Below are positions 41,975 to 53,574 of a stretch of 64,000 nucleotides of DNA, one piece after another. How positions within the stretch are numbered: position 1 is the stretch's first letter; every line of letters begins with the position of its first letter. A model generated the notes under the pieces. The model was given only the letters and a program-made list of their open reading frames with translations. It had not been told where the DNA came from and made no database searches. This stretch comes from Piezodorus guildinii (taxonomy: Eukaryota; Arthropoda; Insecta; Hemiptera; Pentatomidae). Location of the stretch: NCBI GenBank assembly GCA_023052935.1, contig CM041298.1, positions 16,227,371 to 16,291,370 of the forward strand. Reading direction: 5' to 3'. The translations under genes were made by a program, and so were the position numbers.

Positions 41975-42100
41975 AAAATCTGGTGCACGCTACACACGAC
42001 TTCCTGTTACCTCCGTTTTTAATACCAATTTAAGATTTTATAAAATATTTTTAGAAATAAAAATACATTTCTAAAGAATTAATAACATTTTTACTTTCAT
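41975..42100 (-). repeat. HX terminal fragment
   Basis: AATCTGGTGCACGCTACACA through AAGAATTAATAAC, cut by the plus-strand HX copy that follows. Confidence 0.7.
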
Positions 42101-42118
42101 GTAATGTAATGAAATGTA

Positions 42119-42946
42119 AACTATATATAGTAAGGGAAAGTATTGCGATTGTGAAAATTTTCGAATTCCTGTTTTCAACGGAAATACGCGTTTTAGGGTC
42201 CCCTGAGTCCAAATAACCAAGTCCCGCAAAAAGGTCTGTGTGTGTGTTTCATATTTAAGACAAATATACGCCCGAGACGTTACAAAAATTTTTTCATCAA
42301 AATGAGCTTACCAGAAGAGCCACTTTATACCAAGAATTTTGCACTTTTTTTCGATTTTATCAAAAACGGTTCCGACGATTTTTATTATACTCGCTATATC
42401 AATGTAAAATTTTATAGGCTTTAGCATCAAGTAGGTTTCTAGTCTGTCAGGTGCTTAAATGCCGATATTTTAAATGTTACTTCCTCTAAAGTACCTTTAA
42501 TATTGTAGATTCTATAAAAATAACCATTTTATCTTGTTAGCATTGATAAATAACAGCTAAATATATAAGTTATGCGAATTTAAAAAACAACAAAAGGAGA
42601 AAACTGAAAACATATTTTTAAATGCAATGTTGTTGTTTTTTTTTAACATAAGAACAGTAATATACATGTATGATATACCGTTTGAAAGCTAAATATTTTA
42701 GAAAAAAATATTATCTTAAACTCAAGCTTTTAAAAGTTAATAGAGTGATGAAAAGCCGATTAAAGTAAGTTATTATTTTAGATAATAATATAATAGATTT
42801 TTTAATAAAACACATGTTTCTATAGAAATTTCGTTTAATTTATTCTTTAATGGTTTCACTCATTTATATCTTTTACTATATTTGAAAATTCTTTAATCGA
42901 TTTTAAAAACGGAGGTAAGTGCAAGTCGGGTGTTGCTCGCGCCAGA
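42119..42946 (+). repeat. HX family copy
   Basis: CTATATATAGTAAGGGAAAG to GGTAAGTGCAAGTCGGGTGT and CGCCAGA. The microsatellite is only (GT)5 and the following 60 bp are deleted. The frame 42242-42424 is inside the repeat. Confidence 0.85.
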
Positions 42947-43124
42947 TTTTTTTTAAAAAATATTCATGTTTCAAGATGTTTTTACATACGGCCACAAGCC
43001 TATGTATTAAAACATGCTGGGGTGTTACACCAATTACATGTTACACTTAAGTAATATTTACATTAGGTTTTAATGGTTATTGCAGCCTAATTTAGGTTTA
43101 AAACATTAGTAAAAATCTCTCATT

Positions 43125-44505
43125 ATCATCTTGACTGTGTGGGTTGGAGAAGACATGCCTGAAAAATGGAAGAGGACCTTAATATGCCCTATACATAAGA
43201 AGGGAGATATGCTTAAGTGTAGTAACTATAGAGAAATATCCCTTCTCCCAAGTGCATACAAGGTGCTATCGAATATACTCTTCCAACGTTTCCTACTATA
43301 TGCCGAACGGGAAATTGGACACAAGGAGTTTGGATCATGCGCGGAAAGTCGATAATAGACCAGATTTTAGCTTTCGTGTAATTTTGGAAAAAGGCAGAGA
43401 ATATGGATTCAAGACATATCACCTATTTCTTGACTTCAGATCCGCGTATGATAGGATTGATCAGGAAGAACTGTACAAGGCCCACATCGAACTGAACATA
43501 CCTCCTAAAATTGTTCGTCTGGTCAGGATGAGCATGGCTAGCAATAAATGCGTTGTACAAATCCAAAGAAAGCGATCGCAGGATTTCTCGACAAGAAAAG
43601 GTGTAAGGCAAGGAGATGCCTTAGCATGCCTACTCTTTAATCCCCACACTTAAAAAAGTAATAAGAGATTCCGGAATCCAGACGACAGGCACTCCATTCA
43701 ACAGAATAGTTCAGCTGCTTGCTTATGTTGATGACATTGACATCATTGGAAGGTCGTATCAGGCTGTATTGCAAGCATTCCTGACACTCGATCATACGGC
43801 AAGACGTCTTTGCCTCAGCGTCAACCAAGACAAGACCAAATATATGGTGTCTGATCAGCCACCCCGACAAATTGGTAATGAAGTAGCATTTGCTCCTGAC
43901 AAGTTCGAAAAAGTGTTGCAATTCACATACCTTTGTGCACAAGTAACGTGTGACAACAGTATTTCAGCGAACATACAGAGAAGAAGAATATCAGCGAATC
44001 GTTGTTATTATGGACTCCGCTCACACTTTTTAAGCCAACTTGTCTCGCAACGCACTAAGGTAATTCTCTACAAAACCCTCATTCACCCTGTTTTGACTTA
44101 TGGTTCTGAGACCTGGACCAATACAAAGGCAAATGAGAGAGACCTCCTAACTTTAGGAAAATCCTTAGAAAAATCTATGGGCCCACCTGTGAGGATGGGC
44201 AATGGAGAAGGCGCAGGAATATGGAAATCTATGACCTCTATAGCGAGCCTGACATTGTTGCAATTATCAAGGAATGGAGGTTAAGGTATGCAGGATGCTT
44301 GATAATTCAATACCGAAGAAGATACTGACGGAGCAGCAATTTGGCCGGCCGAAGTTTGGGAGTGGTCAGGCTGCGGTGGTCGGATTGTGCTGCAGCTGAT
44401 TTAAGGACCATCGTAGTAAGGTAGTGGATGGCAGCAGCACAAGATAGGGACACTTGGCGATAGCTGGAGGAGGAAGCCAAGTTTGCTTGCGGGTTGTGGA
44501 GATGA
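43125..44505 (+). pseudogene. RTE-like ORF2, RT to C-terminus
   Basis: A second RTE-like family, distinct from 5021-6001. It reads DMPEKWKRTLICPIHKKGDM, SNYREISLLPSAYKVLS, a shift near 43350, then YHLFLDFRSAYDRIDQEEL, TRKGVRQGDALACLLFN. The catalytic box is AYVDDIDIIGRS (43721-43757) where AYADD is usual. Later FTYLCAQVTCDNSISA, LYKTLIHPVLTYGSETW, then frame loss and WRLRYAGCL and RLRWSDCAAADLR. A short AATAATAATAG tail closes it near 44520. At least four lesions. RT would copy the element RNA at the target site; this copy is dead. Confidence 0.85.
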
Positions 44506-44519
44506 CCTAATAATAATAG

Positions 44520-44869
44520 TATGAATAATCTTTTTAAAAAAATACCTACACAATAAAAAGATTCAGAGTGGAAAACAAAACAAAGCAATCTCTTAACTAA
44601 CATAAGGCAGATATTTAGATTAAAAATAAACTGCAGATTTCATTTGTGTATACAAAACTTATACATTTTTACATTCCACAGTTAATTAAGGAATATGTGT
44701 TTCGTACGTTATGTGTATAAAGTTTCAGAGTACTCTTGTCGCAGTCAGCAATTTTTCGCATGATTGGGTTCGTCATAGGTTGATACTATAGTGGAGATTC
44801 GCGTATAAGGATTCATAATTATTCACGATTATCATACATGGGTTTTGAACCACCTCCATTTTTCGATAG
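44520..44869. other. AT-rich stretch, no gene seen
   Basis: No match in the window and no recognisable frame. It leads into the tandem array. Confidence 0.4.
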
Positions 44870-46190
44870 TTCGATTCAGGAGCTAATTAAATATTTAATG
44901 ATTTACTCTATAACGATTATTTTCATTGGATGAATCGTTTTATGATAGTCACCATAATTATTTTAGAAAATAGTGATATCTCGTTTTCCGTTTTTGTTTT
45001 TGTAATATGTCTGTTTCGCTGAATATTGAACATACAATTGTTTTTTTCCATTCAAATGAAAGCTTTTTAAATACTTGATGATTTACTTCATGACGATAAT
45101 GTTAACTATAATAATGTTAGAAATCAGTGATATCTCTTTCATTGCAAAATTACTTTTGGTTTTATTATCTTTATATCGTTCAATATTAGAAATCTCCACC
45201 TTGAGAAACGTCTGACAAGACTGAAAAGACACGAAACTGCCCGACGTTTTCGACAACTCCAACACTTACTGGACAAACGCTCCAATCTTCCACTTAATTA
45301 CAAAATACTTATATAAATGACCATCATAAGACCGATATGGACTTACGGAGTAGAGCTATGGGGCTCTGCCAAACCATCAAATTCTTCTCGTATCCAATCC
45401 TTACAATCCAAAATCCTTCGTAAAATCCTTAACGCTCTTTACTTTATCACGAATAAGCTCATCCATAAAGACCTTAATATCCCCATATGTAACTGAATCA
45501 GCCCGAACCAGATATCAATCATTCCATGAAAAACTCCATTTCCACTCTAATCCACTAGTTTCTATCCTATCATCCTCTTAGATTCCTGATAATCCTCCGA
45601 GGCGTCTGAAAAAAAGATGGCCCGAGACTTCCAGTTAAATTTTATGCTCCGAGTTGATCTCTTCATGTATTTCATTTCAGATTCCATATCATCCATTTAC
45701 TGGTTGTATATAATTATAAAGTTGAAATATCATAAATATTTTAAAATAAATTAAAATATATAAATATATATATAATATATATATATATTATATATTATAA
45801 ATAATAATATTATATATATATTATATTAGAAATACAGATTTATTTTACAACCTAAATGGAAACTTATTAAATACTTGATAAATTAATTTAATTTAGTTTT
45901 TAATACCTCTATATCGTTGAATATTGAACATACAAAAGTCTTTTACCTCCCAACTTGAAGCTTATCCTCATAGGATGATCAGTTTCCATGATAGTAACCA
46001 TAATAATATTTTAGAAGAGTGATATCTCGTTTCTCATATTTTTTTTTTTTTTATAATACCTCTATAATAATGAATATTAAACATACAAATATCTCTTACC
46101 ACTCAAATGAAAGCTTATTAAATACTTCATGATTTACTTTATAGGATAAGCCGTTTTCATGATATTCCCTTTTTGAATGGCCGCCATTTT
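44870..46190. repeat. Diverged tandem array, about five units of 150-180 bp
   Basis: Units share GAAAGCTTATTAAATACTTG, ATGATTTACTTTATAG, TGATAGTCACCATAAT, AGTGATATCTCGTTTTC and GAATATTGAACATACAAA. They lie at about 44880-45058, 45059-45184, 45835-45956, 45957-46108 and 46109-46190. A Jockey-like fragment interrupts the array at 45185-45725. Confidence 0.7.
45185..45650 (+). pseudogene. Jockey-like ORF2, C-terminal end
   Basis: Reads LHLEKRLTRLKRHETARRF, LDKRSNLPLNYKILI, a stop, then MTIIRPIWTYGVELWGSAK and SLQSKILRKILNALYFITNK, LIHKDLNIP. Same Jockey-clade block as 39240-39735, with a stop and a shift near 45490. The final block reads PRRLKKRWPETSS-like. The following 45725-45830 is an AT-only stretch. 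Confidence 0.8.
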
Positions 46191-46191
46191 G
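46177..46191. promoter_or_regulatory. YY1/Pho-like site
   Basis: GGCCGCCATTTTG matches the YY1/Pleiohomeotic core (GCCAT with CNGCCATNTT flanks). It is a short motif with no gene context; chance occurrence is quite possible. Confidence 0.25.
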
Positions 46192-46740
46192 TAATACACC
46201 AGTTTTGAGTTGGCATATGTGTATTTTTGGCATTTCCATGATAGATCCTTTGCATAAAACATTGAACCATTCGTTGCTGGCTCACGGACTATCTAGTTGG
46301 CCTCACTGACTGAAACAACCCCCTCATGATTTTGAGCCGCGTTCCGAAATTAAGCCAATGGAACCGTAAATTAACCGACAGGCTAGCGGAGACAGAGGAA
46401 CAATCCCCCCTCAGAGAACGGAGATAACAAGCAATTAGCAGAGCAATCGGTCCCCTAACTGCATTACCTCTCGGTCAGTAACGTTCGGGCGGGAGTCATC
46501 CACGGCTAGCTTTTTATTAATCAAATCCCTCTCGGTTTTTACTGACCACTTCATTTCGATTATGGTGCTTTTTTTTAAATTTAAATGTATATGTTTTTAT
46601 TGAAATTCATTGTAATTAAATCTCAGACCTCCTCCGCATCTATCTCGTAGAACGATCCCTATGTTTTTCAAACACATTTCATTATTTTTCATTTTTATTT
46701 GACATTCTAAATTCCTCAGATATTCTTTCTACAATAATTA
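46192..46740. other. Single-copy-looking stretch, no gene seen
   Basis: 46290-46560 is GC-richer and not repeated in the window. No frame of note. 46560-46740 is AT-rich. Confidence 0.4.
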
Positions 46741-47225
46741 TTACTTTCGCTTACCTATATATGAAATATATAGTAAACTAAAAGTATTGCGATCATGTTT
46801 AGGATTCCAGTTTTCAACGGAAATACACGTGGTCCCCTGAGTCCAAATAACCAAGTCCCGCACAAAGTTCTGTGTGTGTGTGTTAGAAAGTTGGAGCATC
46901 GACTTATTAGCATTTATAAATAACGGGTAAATATGCAAGTTGAGCGAACTAAAGTTGGAAAGTGCCAAAATATTTTTTTTTATGCAATTGTTATGTTTTT
47001 AAACATAAGAATAGTAATATAGATGTATAGTATACCGTTGGATAGCTAAAGATTTCAAAAAAAAATATTATCTAATACATATAATTTTAAAGGTTAATGG
47101 AGAGTGTTGGAAAACCGATAAGTCTAACTGATCTTTGTAGATAAAAAAAAAATAGATTTTTTAATAAAACACATGTTTCTATAGATATTCCATTAAACTA
47201 ACTCTATAATGGTTTCACCCATTTT
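46741..47225 (+). repeat. HX copy, internally deleted and cut
   Basis: CTTTCGCTTACCTATATATG and AAGTATTGCGATCATG, a (GT)n run at 46871-46881, a deletion to GTTAGAAAGTTGGAGC, then the distal half up to GGTTTCACCCATTTT, where the next HX copy is inserted. Confidence 0.8.
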
Positions 47226-48119
47226 ACTTTCACTTACTATATATAGTAAGGGGAAGTATTGCGACCGTGAAAATTTTCGAACCCCAGTTTTCAACGGAAA
47301 TACACGTTTTAGGGTCCCCTGAGTCCAAATAACCAAGTCCCGCAAAAAGCTTTTTGTGTGTGTGTGTGTGTGGTAACTACCGGGCGGAAACAGTAAGTCC
47401 TATGAAACTGAAATTTCATATTTAAGACAACTATACGCCCGAGACGTGACAAAATTTTTTTCATCAAAATGAGCTTACCAAAAAAGGCACTTTATACCAT
47501 GCATTTTGCACCTTTTTTCGATTTTCTCGAAAACGGTTCCGACGATTTTGATTAAACTCGCAATATCGATGTAAAATTTAATGGGCTTTAATATCATGTA
47601 GGTTTTATTCTGATTAAAATGGTCTGACAGGGATTAAATGCCGATATTTTAAATTTTGTTCCTCTAAAGTACCTTTAATTTTGTAGATTCAATAAAAATA
47701 AATATATTATCTTGTTAACGCTGATGAAAAACAGGTAAATACATAAATTGAATAAATGCGATACCCAACTAAAGGAGAAAACAGAAAAAATATTTTTTTA
47801 ATGCAATTTTTCTTTTTTGAACATCAGAGCAGTAATATACATGTATGATATACCGTTGGAAAGCTAAAGATTTTAGAAAAAATATTATCTCATACACAAG
47901 ATTTTAAAAGTTAATAGAGATTGATGAAAAGAAGATAAAACTAACTGATTATTTTAGGTAATAATATAATAGATTTTTTAATGAAACACGTTTCTATATA
48001 AATTCAATTTAATTAATTCCTTAATAGGTTCACATATTTTTATCTCTAACTGTTTTTGAAAATTTTTTCATTGATTTTAAAAATGGAGGTAAGTGAAAGT
48101 CGTGTGTTGCCCGCACAGA
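47226..48119 (+). repeat. HX family copy, full length
   Basis: 894 bp from ACTTTCACTTACTATATATA to CCCGCACAGA, with (TG)n at 47354-47372. It is inserted inside the preceding HX copy after a T4 run. Ends agree with the reference copy. Confidence 0.9.
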
Positions 48120-48127
48120 TTTTTCAT

Positions 48128-48790
48128 GTTGAGATTGTGCAGAGAAAGATTATTAAGGTAATTTTGGGTATCAATAAAGGAATGAATTTGTATTCCTTAT
48201 TGCTTTTGGTTTAGTCAAGTACAGTTTATTTCTGGGTAATGTTTAACTGTTTCTTATGATTGTTTTTTGTATTAATTAGGTATTATGTTATTTAATTTTA
48301 TATTTGCATGCCTTGATTTCATATCTTGTATATATGTATATGTATTCCTTACAGCTTTTAATCTTAGTCAATCACTGCTTCATACTGTGTACTGTGTTAC
48401 ATTTTCTTTATAATTGTATTTTATATTCCTTATGTATTATATTGTTTTTGCTGTGTAGTGTGTTACTGATTTTCTATAATTGTATTTTATATTCTATATA
48501 TATTCTATTATATTATATTTTATATTCTATTATATAATTTATATTTTTATTATATTCTTATGATTATAGTGTTTTTTTTTTTTGTATAGTGTGTTATGTT
48601 TCTTTATAAAATTGTGTTATATTATTTAAGTATTGTATTGTATCATACTGTGTACTGTTACTGTTTGTTATTGTACTTTTATTGAATTGCCGCAGGTGAA
48701 CTCCTTTCCCACACACGGGCTCGCCTTAGTGGGATAGTGACTTCTACTTGCACTGTAATATGTCTGTGTTTTGATTCGAATAAAGAAGTT
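48128..48790 (+). mobile_element. Jockey/CR1-like element, 3' end
   Basis: GAGATTGTGCAGAGAAAGAT, GTAATTTTGGGTATCAATA, then the 3' UTR to GCCGCAGGTGAACTCC, GGGCTCGCCTTAGTGGGATA, AATAAAG and an A run at 48788. Same family as 8530-10510 on the minus strand, with most of the coding end deleted. It preserves the empty sites of the MITE and the mariner found there. The frame 48304-48537 lies in the 3' UTR. Confidence 0.75.
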
Positions 48791-49210
48791 TAAAAAAAAC
48801 AACTCTTTAATGGTTTCACTCATTTTTATCTTTTACTGTATTTTTACCCCATCTTTACTTTTTTTTTTTCTATATTTCGACTTCCATGCAATATTGTCGT
48901 TACCGGTAAAAGGAAAATTGGTGTACTTTCTAATAGGTTTACAATGGAGAACCATAACTAACAGGAGGTGGTTCGGACAGAGGCAGGTATATATAGTTCG
49001 GTGTCAACCAAGACGTCACCCACTGAACTACTTACCGAATACAAAAGTTTTCGAGAAACCTAGGCAAGAAAATCCTTTCCCTATCCTTTACAGAACTTCT
49101 AAGAAAAGGGTTAAATATTCAAAACAGCCTGATATTGCTTTCGGCCGATGTTTTCTTAGAATATAAATAACAAAAAAAAAACTGATGTTTTTGTATAAAC
49201 GAATAAAGAA
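48791..49210. other. Unassigned stretch
   Basis: 48800-48845 is a short HX segment (CTTTAATGGTTTCACTCATT). A 131-codon frame at 48771-49166 starts in it; its second half (from about residue 60) is basic and unlike any repeat in the window, but no domain is recognised. Treat as hypothetical. Confidence 0.35.
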
Positions 49211-49211
49211 A

Positions 49212-49459
49212 AAAAAAATCTGGTATGAATGAAATCGGTTTTTACTTACCTCTGTTGTTAAAATCAATTAAAAAACTTTAGATTAAGTTAAGAGTTCAAA
49301 AAAAAAGGTTTAAGAATTACATTGATATTCAATAGAAACGTGTTTCAGATTAAAAAATCTAATACGAGAAATTATAATCTACAACAACCTTTTCACACTA
49401 TCCAGTACTTTATATAACTTTTTTTATAAGATAGCCTTTTTTAATTACACTCACCTATA
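49212..49459 (-). repeat. HX end, diverged, left of Helitron
   Basis: AATCTGGTATGAATGAAATC, TTACTTACCTCTGTTG, TTAAAATCAATTAAAAA. The last bases before 49459 (CACTCACCTATA) match the palindromic end of the HX copy resumed at 50894. Confidence 0.6.
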
Positions 49460-50893
49460 TCTATACTAATATTATAAAGCTGAAGAGTTTGTTTGTTTGA
49501 ACGCGCTAATCTCAGAAACTACTGGTTCGAATAAAAAAATTCTTTTTGTGTTGAATAGTCCATTTATCGAGGAAGGTTATAGGCTATATAACATCACGCT
49601 GCGACCAATAGGACCGAAGAATCAAAGGAAAATCTGGGAAAAAACAGGGAAAATTTGGGAGAAAAAAAACCTCGCTTCCCAATGATTCCAAATTATTTAC
49701 CTTTTATTGTTAAATGATTCAATTTCTCGTTAATTTATATTTTTCCATTTAAACACGTAGGAATAGATTTACGTCGAGATCGGGTTGCGGAGAAAATCAG
49801 TATGTTCTTCTGCCACAAGAAAATAAAACTAAAAATGTCATTTACGCGGAAGTACTTTAAAATATATTCTTTTAAAAACTTCTTAATAGCAATCATAATA
49901 ACAGAAATTGATGCAGACGAAGTCGCTTTAGAATATATCAAAGAAAAAGTGACATGTACTAAGAAGGTTTAAATTTGGTGATAAAATTCCGGTTCTGGGA
50001 TACGCCGATGATTTGGTACTGCTAAAGACACGGAAACTAAACAACTAAATACAAGTCCGTTAATAAAAACCGGTAAAGAAATAGGACTCGAAATAAATAC
50101 CGAAAAGACAAAATATATGATTTGTAGCAGAGACGGTGGCGATCATAGTGATATTGATATATCAGGGTATACTTTTGAGCACGTAGAGAAATTTAAGTAT
50201 TAAGGCTCAATGATAACGAAAACAAAATCGAGAAGGAAATAAAGTCCTGGTTAAACGCGGGAAATGCGTGTTATATTTCAGTTGCGAAATTACTTAGCTT
50301 CTGTCCAAAAACTTAATAAAACTGTTATTATTCCGACGGTGAAACGTGGCCGCTTACTTTGAAGGACGGACAACGGCTAAAGGTTTTAGAAAATAAGGTA
50401 CTAAAATATTTGGTCCGAAGAGAGATGAGGCTACTGGGGAGTATAGAAGGTTACACAACGCGGAAATATTTATATCAATATATATTTTTATCTAAATTGT
50501 TAAGTCATGTTTTATTTCAAGAGTCATTTTCAACTTAAAAAAAAAAAATCTTAAGGGCACCTGGCTGATCAGTACATACAGGTGACCGACCCTTTTAAGC
50601 ATATTGCGTTTCATATCTGTTTCGAGTGTAGGTTCCTATGAAAATATATTTAATTGTTATTTATTTTTTTAAAATGGTTTGTGACGATTATTTTTACATA
50701 TTAAGTGATTATGGGTATAATCACTTCTACTGGTTTGCTATTGTAAATTTGACAGGAAGAAGTCAAGATCGGGCTTTAAATGATAACAAAGAGTAGCTGA
50801 AAGTTGATATTTATTATAGCCAATCTCACCATAAACGCACATAAATTAATACGAAATGCAATATTCGCGAGCAAAGCTGCGTGACTCAGCTAG
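49460..50893 (+). mobile_element. Non-autonomous Helitron
   Basis: Begins TCTATACTAATATTATAAAG and AGTTTGTTTGTTTGAACGCG, a 5' end common to insect Helitrons, and ends GCAAAGCTGCGTGACTCAG-CTAG at 50890-50893. It lies between A (49459) and T (50894), the canonical Helitron target. About 1.43 kb, with no Rep/helicase frame. A decayed RTE-like fragment lies inside (49925-50465). Confidence 0.82.
49925..50465 (+). pseudogene. RTE-like ORF2 fragment inside the Helitron
   Basis: Third copy of the family at 5021-6001, very decayed. LGYADDLVLLK-type box at about 49995-50030, EKTKYMICSRDGGDHSDID, YTFEHVEKFK followed by a stop, then GNACYISVAKLL and NAEI at the end. Many small deletions. It was either captured by the Helitron or inserted into it. 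Confidence 0.75.
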
Positions 50894-51405
50894 TATGAAA
50901 TATATAGCAATGGAAAGTATTACGATAGTGAAAATTTTTGAATTAGAGGTTTGAACGGAAATACAGATTTTAGGTCCCCTGATTCCAAATGACCAAGTCC
51001 CACAAAAAGGTCTTTTTCTCTGGGTGTCCGTGTGAGTGTGTGTATGTGGTAGGTCTAGCGCGAAAAAGATAAGTTGTATAAAACTGAACTTTCAGATTTT
51101 AAAAGGGTCTGTCTATGCCTGAGATGTTACGGCAACTTTTTTTAATCAAAATTACTTAACCAGAAGAGCCACTATATACCATGCATTTTGAACGTTTTTA
51201 CGATTTTATCAAAAACAGGTCTGACGATTTTGATTAAACTCGCTATAAATATGTAAAATTTAATCTGATTTTATAATGTAGGCCTTATTCTTTTTTAAAT
51301 AATCTGACAGGGCTTAAATGCCGAAAGTTAAAATGTTCTTTCTATGAAGTATCTTCAATTCGGAAAAATTAACCATTTCATGTTGTTAGATTTGACAAAA
51401 GACGG

Positions 51406-51469
<64 letters not shown>

Positions 51470-51832
51470 CGAGATGAACGAATTTGAGTATCGAATAAAA
51501 GAGAAAAGTGCAAACGTATTTTTTATGTGATTTTGTTTTGTTTTTAATACATGTGTAATATACGGATGGGATGCTAAAAATTTTAGATAAAATAATATCT
51601 TGTACGCAAAGTTTTAAAATGTAATGGAGAGTGATGAATAGCGGATAAAAACAACTGATTGACTATTTTAAATAATAAAATAATAGATTATCTAATAAAA
51701 CATTTGGTTCTATCGAAAATGAATTTTATTAATGCTTTAAAACTTATTTCATCGCTTATGGGATTTAAAAATTCTTAAAATGATTTTAACAACGGAGGTA
51801 AATGAAAGTCGTGTGTTGCGCGCACCAATATT
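50894..51832 (+). repeat. HX family copy, right of Helitron
   Basis: TGAAATATATAGCAATGGAA to GGTAAATGAAAGTCGTGTGT and CGCACCA. (TG)n reduced to GTGAGTGTGTGTATGTG at 51030-51046. A (TA)n run of about 60 bp lies at 51409-51461. Confidence 0.85.
51409..51471. repeat. (TA)n microsatellite in HX
   Basis: TA dinucleotide run at the HX block that elsewhere reads AGGTAAATATATAAATTG. Confidence 0.95.
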
Positions 51833-51837
51833 TTTTC

Positions 51838-51998
51838 TATCTTTAGCTTTCCTACAATATACAATACATCTATATTACTATTCTTAAAATATCGGTATTT
51901 AAGCTAATTATAATCAGAATAACACTTACATGATATTGAAGACCATTAAATTTTAAACAACTGATAGAGCCGATTTCGAGAAAACCGGAAGAAATAAA
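51838..51998 (-). repeat. HX internal fragment
   Basis: CTTTAGCTTTCCTACAATAT, AAAATATCGGTATTTAAGC, ATGATATTGAAGACCATTAA; several internal deletions. Confidence 0.6.
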
Positions 51999-52000
51999 AA

Positions 52001-52846
52001 GAGTGCGGGCCAAACATGAATTTCACTTACCTCAGTTTTTTAAATCGATTAGAGATAAAAATTAATGAAACCATTAAAGAATTAATTAAATTGAATTTCT
52101 ATAGAAACATGTCTTAAAAATATTATTATCTAAAATAATCAGTTAGTTTTATCGGCTTTCCATCACTCTTTATTAACTTTTACAAGCTTTTGTACAAGAT
52201 AATATTTTTTCTAAAATCTTTGGCTTTCCAACGGTATATAAAACATGTATATGACTCTTCTTATGCCCCCCAAAAAAAAAAAAAATATATTTTTTTCAGT
52301 TTTCTCCTTTAGTTGCTTTTCAAATTCGCTCAACTTGCATAATTAGCTGTTAATTACCAATGCTAACAAGATAATATAGTTATTTTTATAGCATCTACAG
52401 AGTTAAAAGTATTTTAGAGAAAGAAAATTTAAAATATCGGCATTTAAGCCCTGTCATAATATTTCAATAAGAATGAAACCTACATGATATTAAAGCCTAT
52501 TAAATTTTACATCGATATAAGGAGTTTAATCAAAATCGTTAGGGCCGTCTTTGAGGAAATCGTAATAAGGTGCAAAATTCATGGCATAAACTACATCTTC
52601 CGGTCAGCTGATTTTGATGAAAAATATTTTCTAACATCTCGGGCGTATAGTTGCCTTAAATATGAAATTTCAATTTCATAGGACTTGTCGTTTTCGCTCG
52701 GGTGTCACCACACACACAGACCTTTTTGCGGGATATGGTTATTTGAACCCAGGGGTCCCTAAACGTGTATTTCCGTTGAAAACTGGAATTCGAAAATTTT
52801 CACGATCACAATACTTTCGAATCTACGATCACGTACTATATATATT
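52001..52846 (-). repeat. HX family copy
   Basis: GTGCGGGCCAAACATGAATT to the palindromic end CACGTACTATATATAT. Microsatellite reduced to CACACACACA at 52710. Two overlapping antisense frames (52484-52922) run through it and are discussed as a finding. Confidence 0.85.
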
Positions 52847-53106
52847 TTGGGTTGTGTCACATGAAATGTCCGGTTTTAAGGTAAAGGATTTTTATAAAAA
52901 ATACGATATAAAAACAAGATAATTTTATTTTAAGTATTTACCTTCTTTTTCTACACATTTTTCCTAACGTGACACCAACTTTTTTATCCCCAAACTGAAA
53001 AACTCTTAGCTTTGAAGTGAAACAAAATCTGAAAACGCACTTTTCACTTGATTATCATTTTCAAAAAGTTTTCCTTTGACGAAGTTGTCCGACATCCTGA
53101 ACAAAT
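52847..53106 (-). mobile_element. mariner family M, 3'-end fragment
   Basis: TTGGGTTGTGTCACATGAAA terminus followed by the reverse complement of the transposase C-terminus (TTTACCTTCTTTTTCTACAC; protein KKLVSLRKNV-type). It stops at the block for DNFVKGK; the rest of the element is missing. Confidence 0.85.
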
Positions 53107-53572
53107 TATCTTTCTAGTTCCTATGCCTAATTAGTGCGAAAATTAAGAAATCGGTTTTGTCCAGTGGGTAACTTTCTAATGCACTTGTGGCAGTTCTGAC
53201 CAGGACAATTGTGTTTTCGTTTTAGAAACTGAAACGGAGCGATAACCGTGACCCATTGGTCTATTGCCCTACCGTGCAGTAAACACTGTGCCATAAATTA
53301 CTGAAGAAGTAGTGTCGAAATTGTGGTGGAGGAAAATAGGCCATGGGTACTTAGAAAGTGTTCTCAGGTCAATGGGTGGGAGTCCCTTCTCTTGTTGTGT
53401 ATCTGGAGTCTATGGATTCTTCCTGGAAAGGACGTCTTCGCCGATCTGCGAATCCTTGTTGGCAAGGCTTACCTCGAACTGGGGTGCTGTCTCGCAGAAA
53501 GGAAAAGAGTGTGGTAAACCGAATGTTCGCTATGTTTTTTTTTAAACCGGATGGAAAGAGAACAACATATAA
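53107..53572. other. Single-copy-looking stretch
   Basis: Balanced composition with overlapping 64-78 codon frames in all three plus frames (53312-53594). No domain recognised and no second copy. It may be host sequence. Confidence 0.35.
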
Positions 53573-53574
53573 TA

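Noticed and set aside
48304..48537. 77-codon hydrophobic frame, possible membrane protein
   Set aside because: Lies in the AT-rich 3' UTR of the Jockey/CR1-like element, which is also present at 8530-9330 without this frame.
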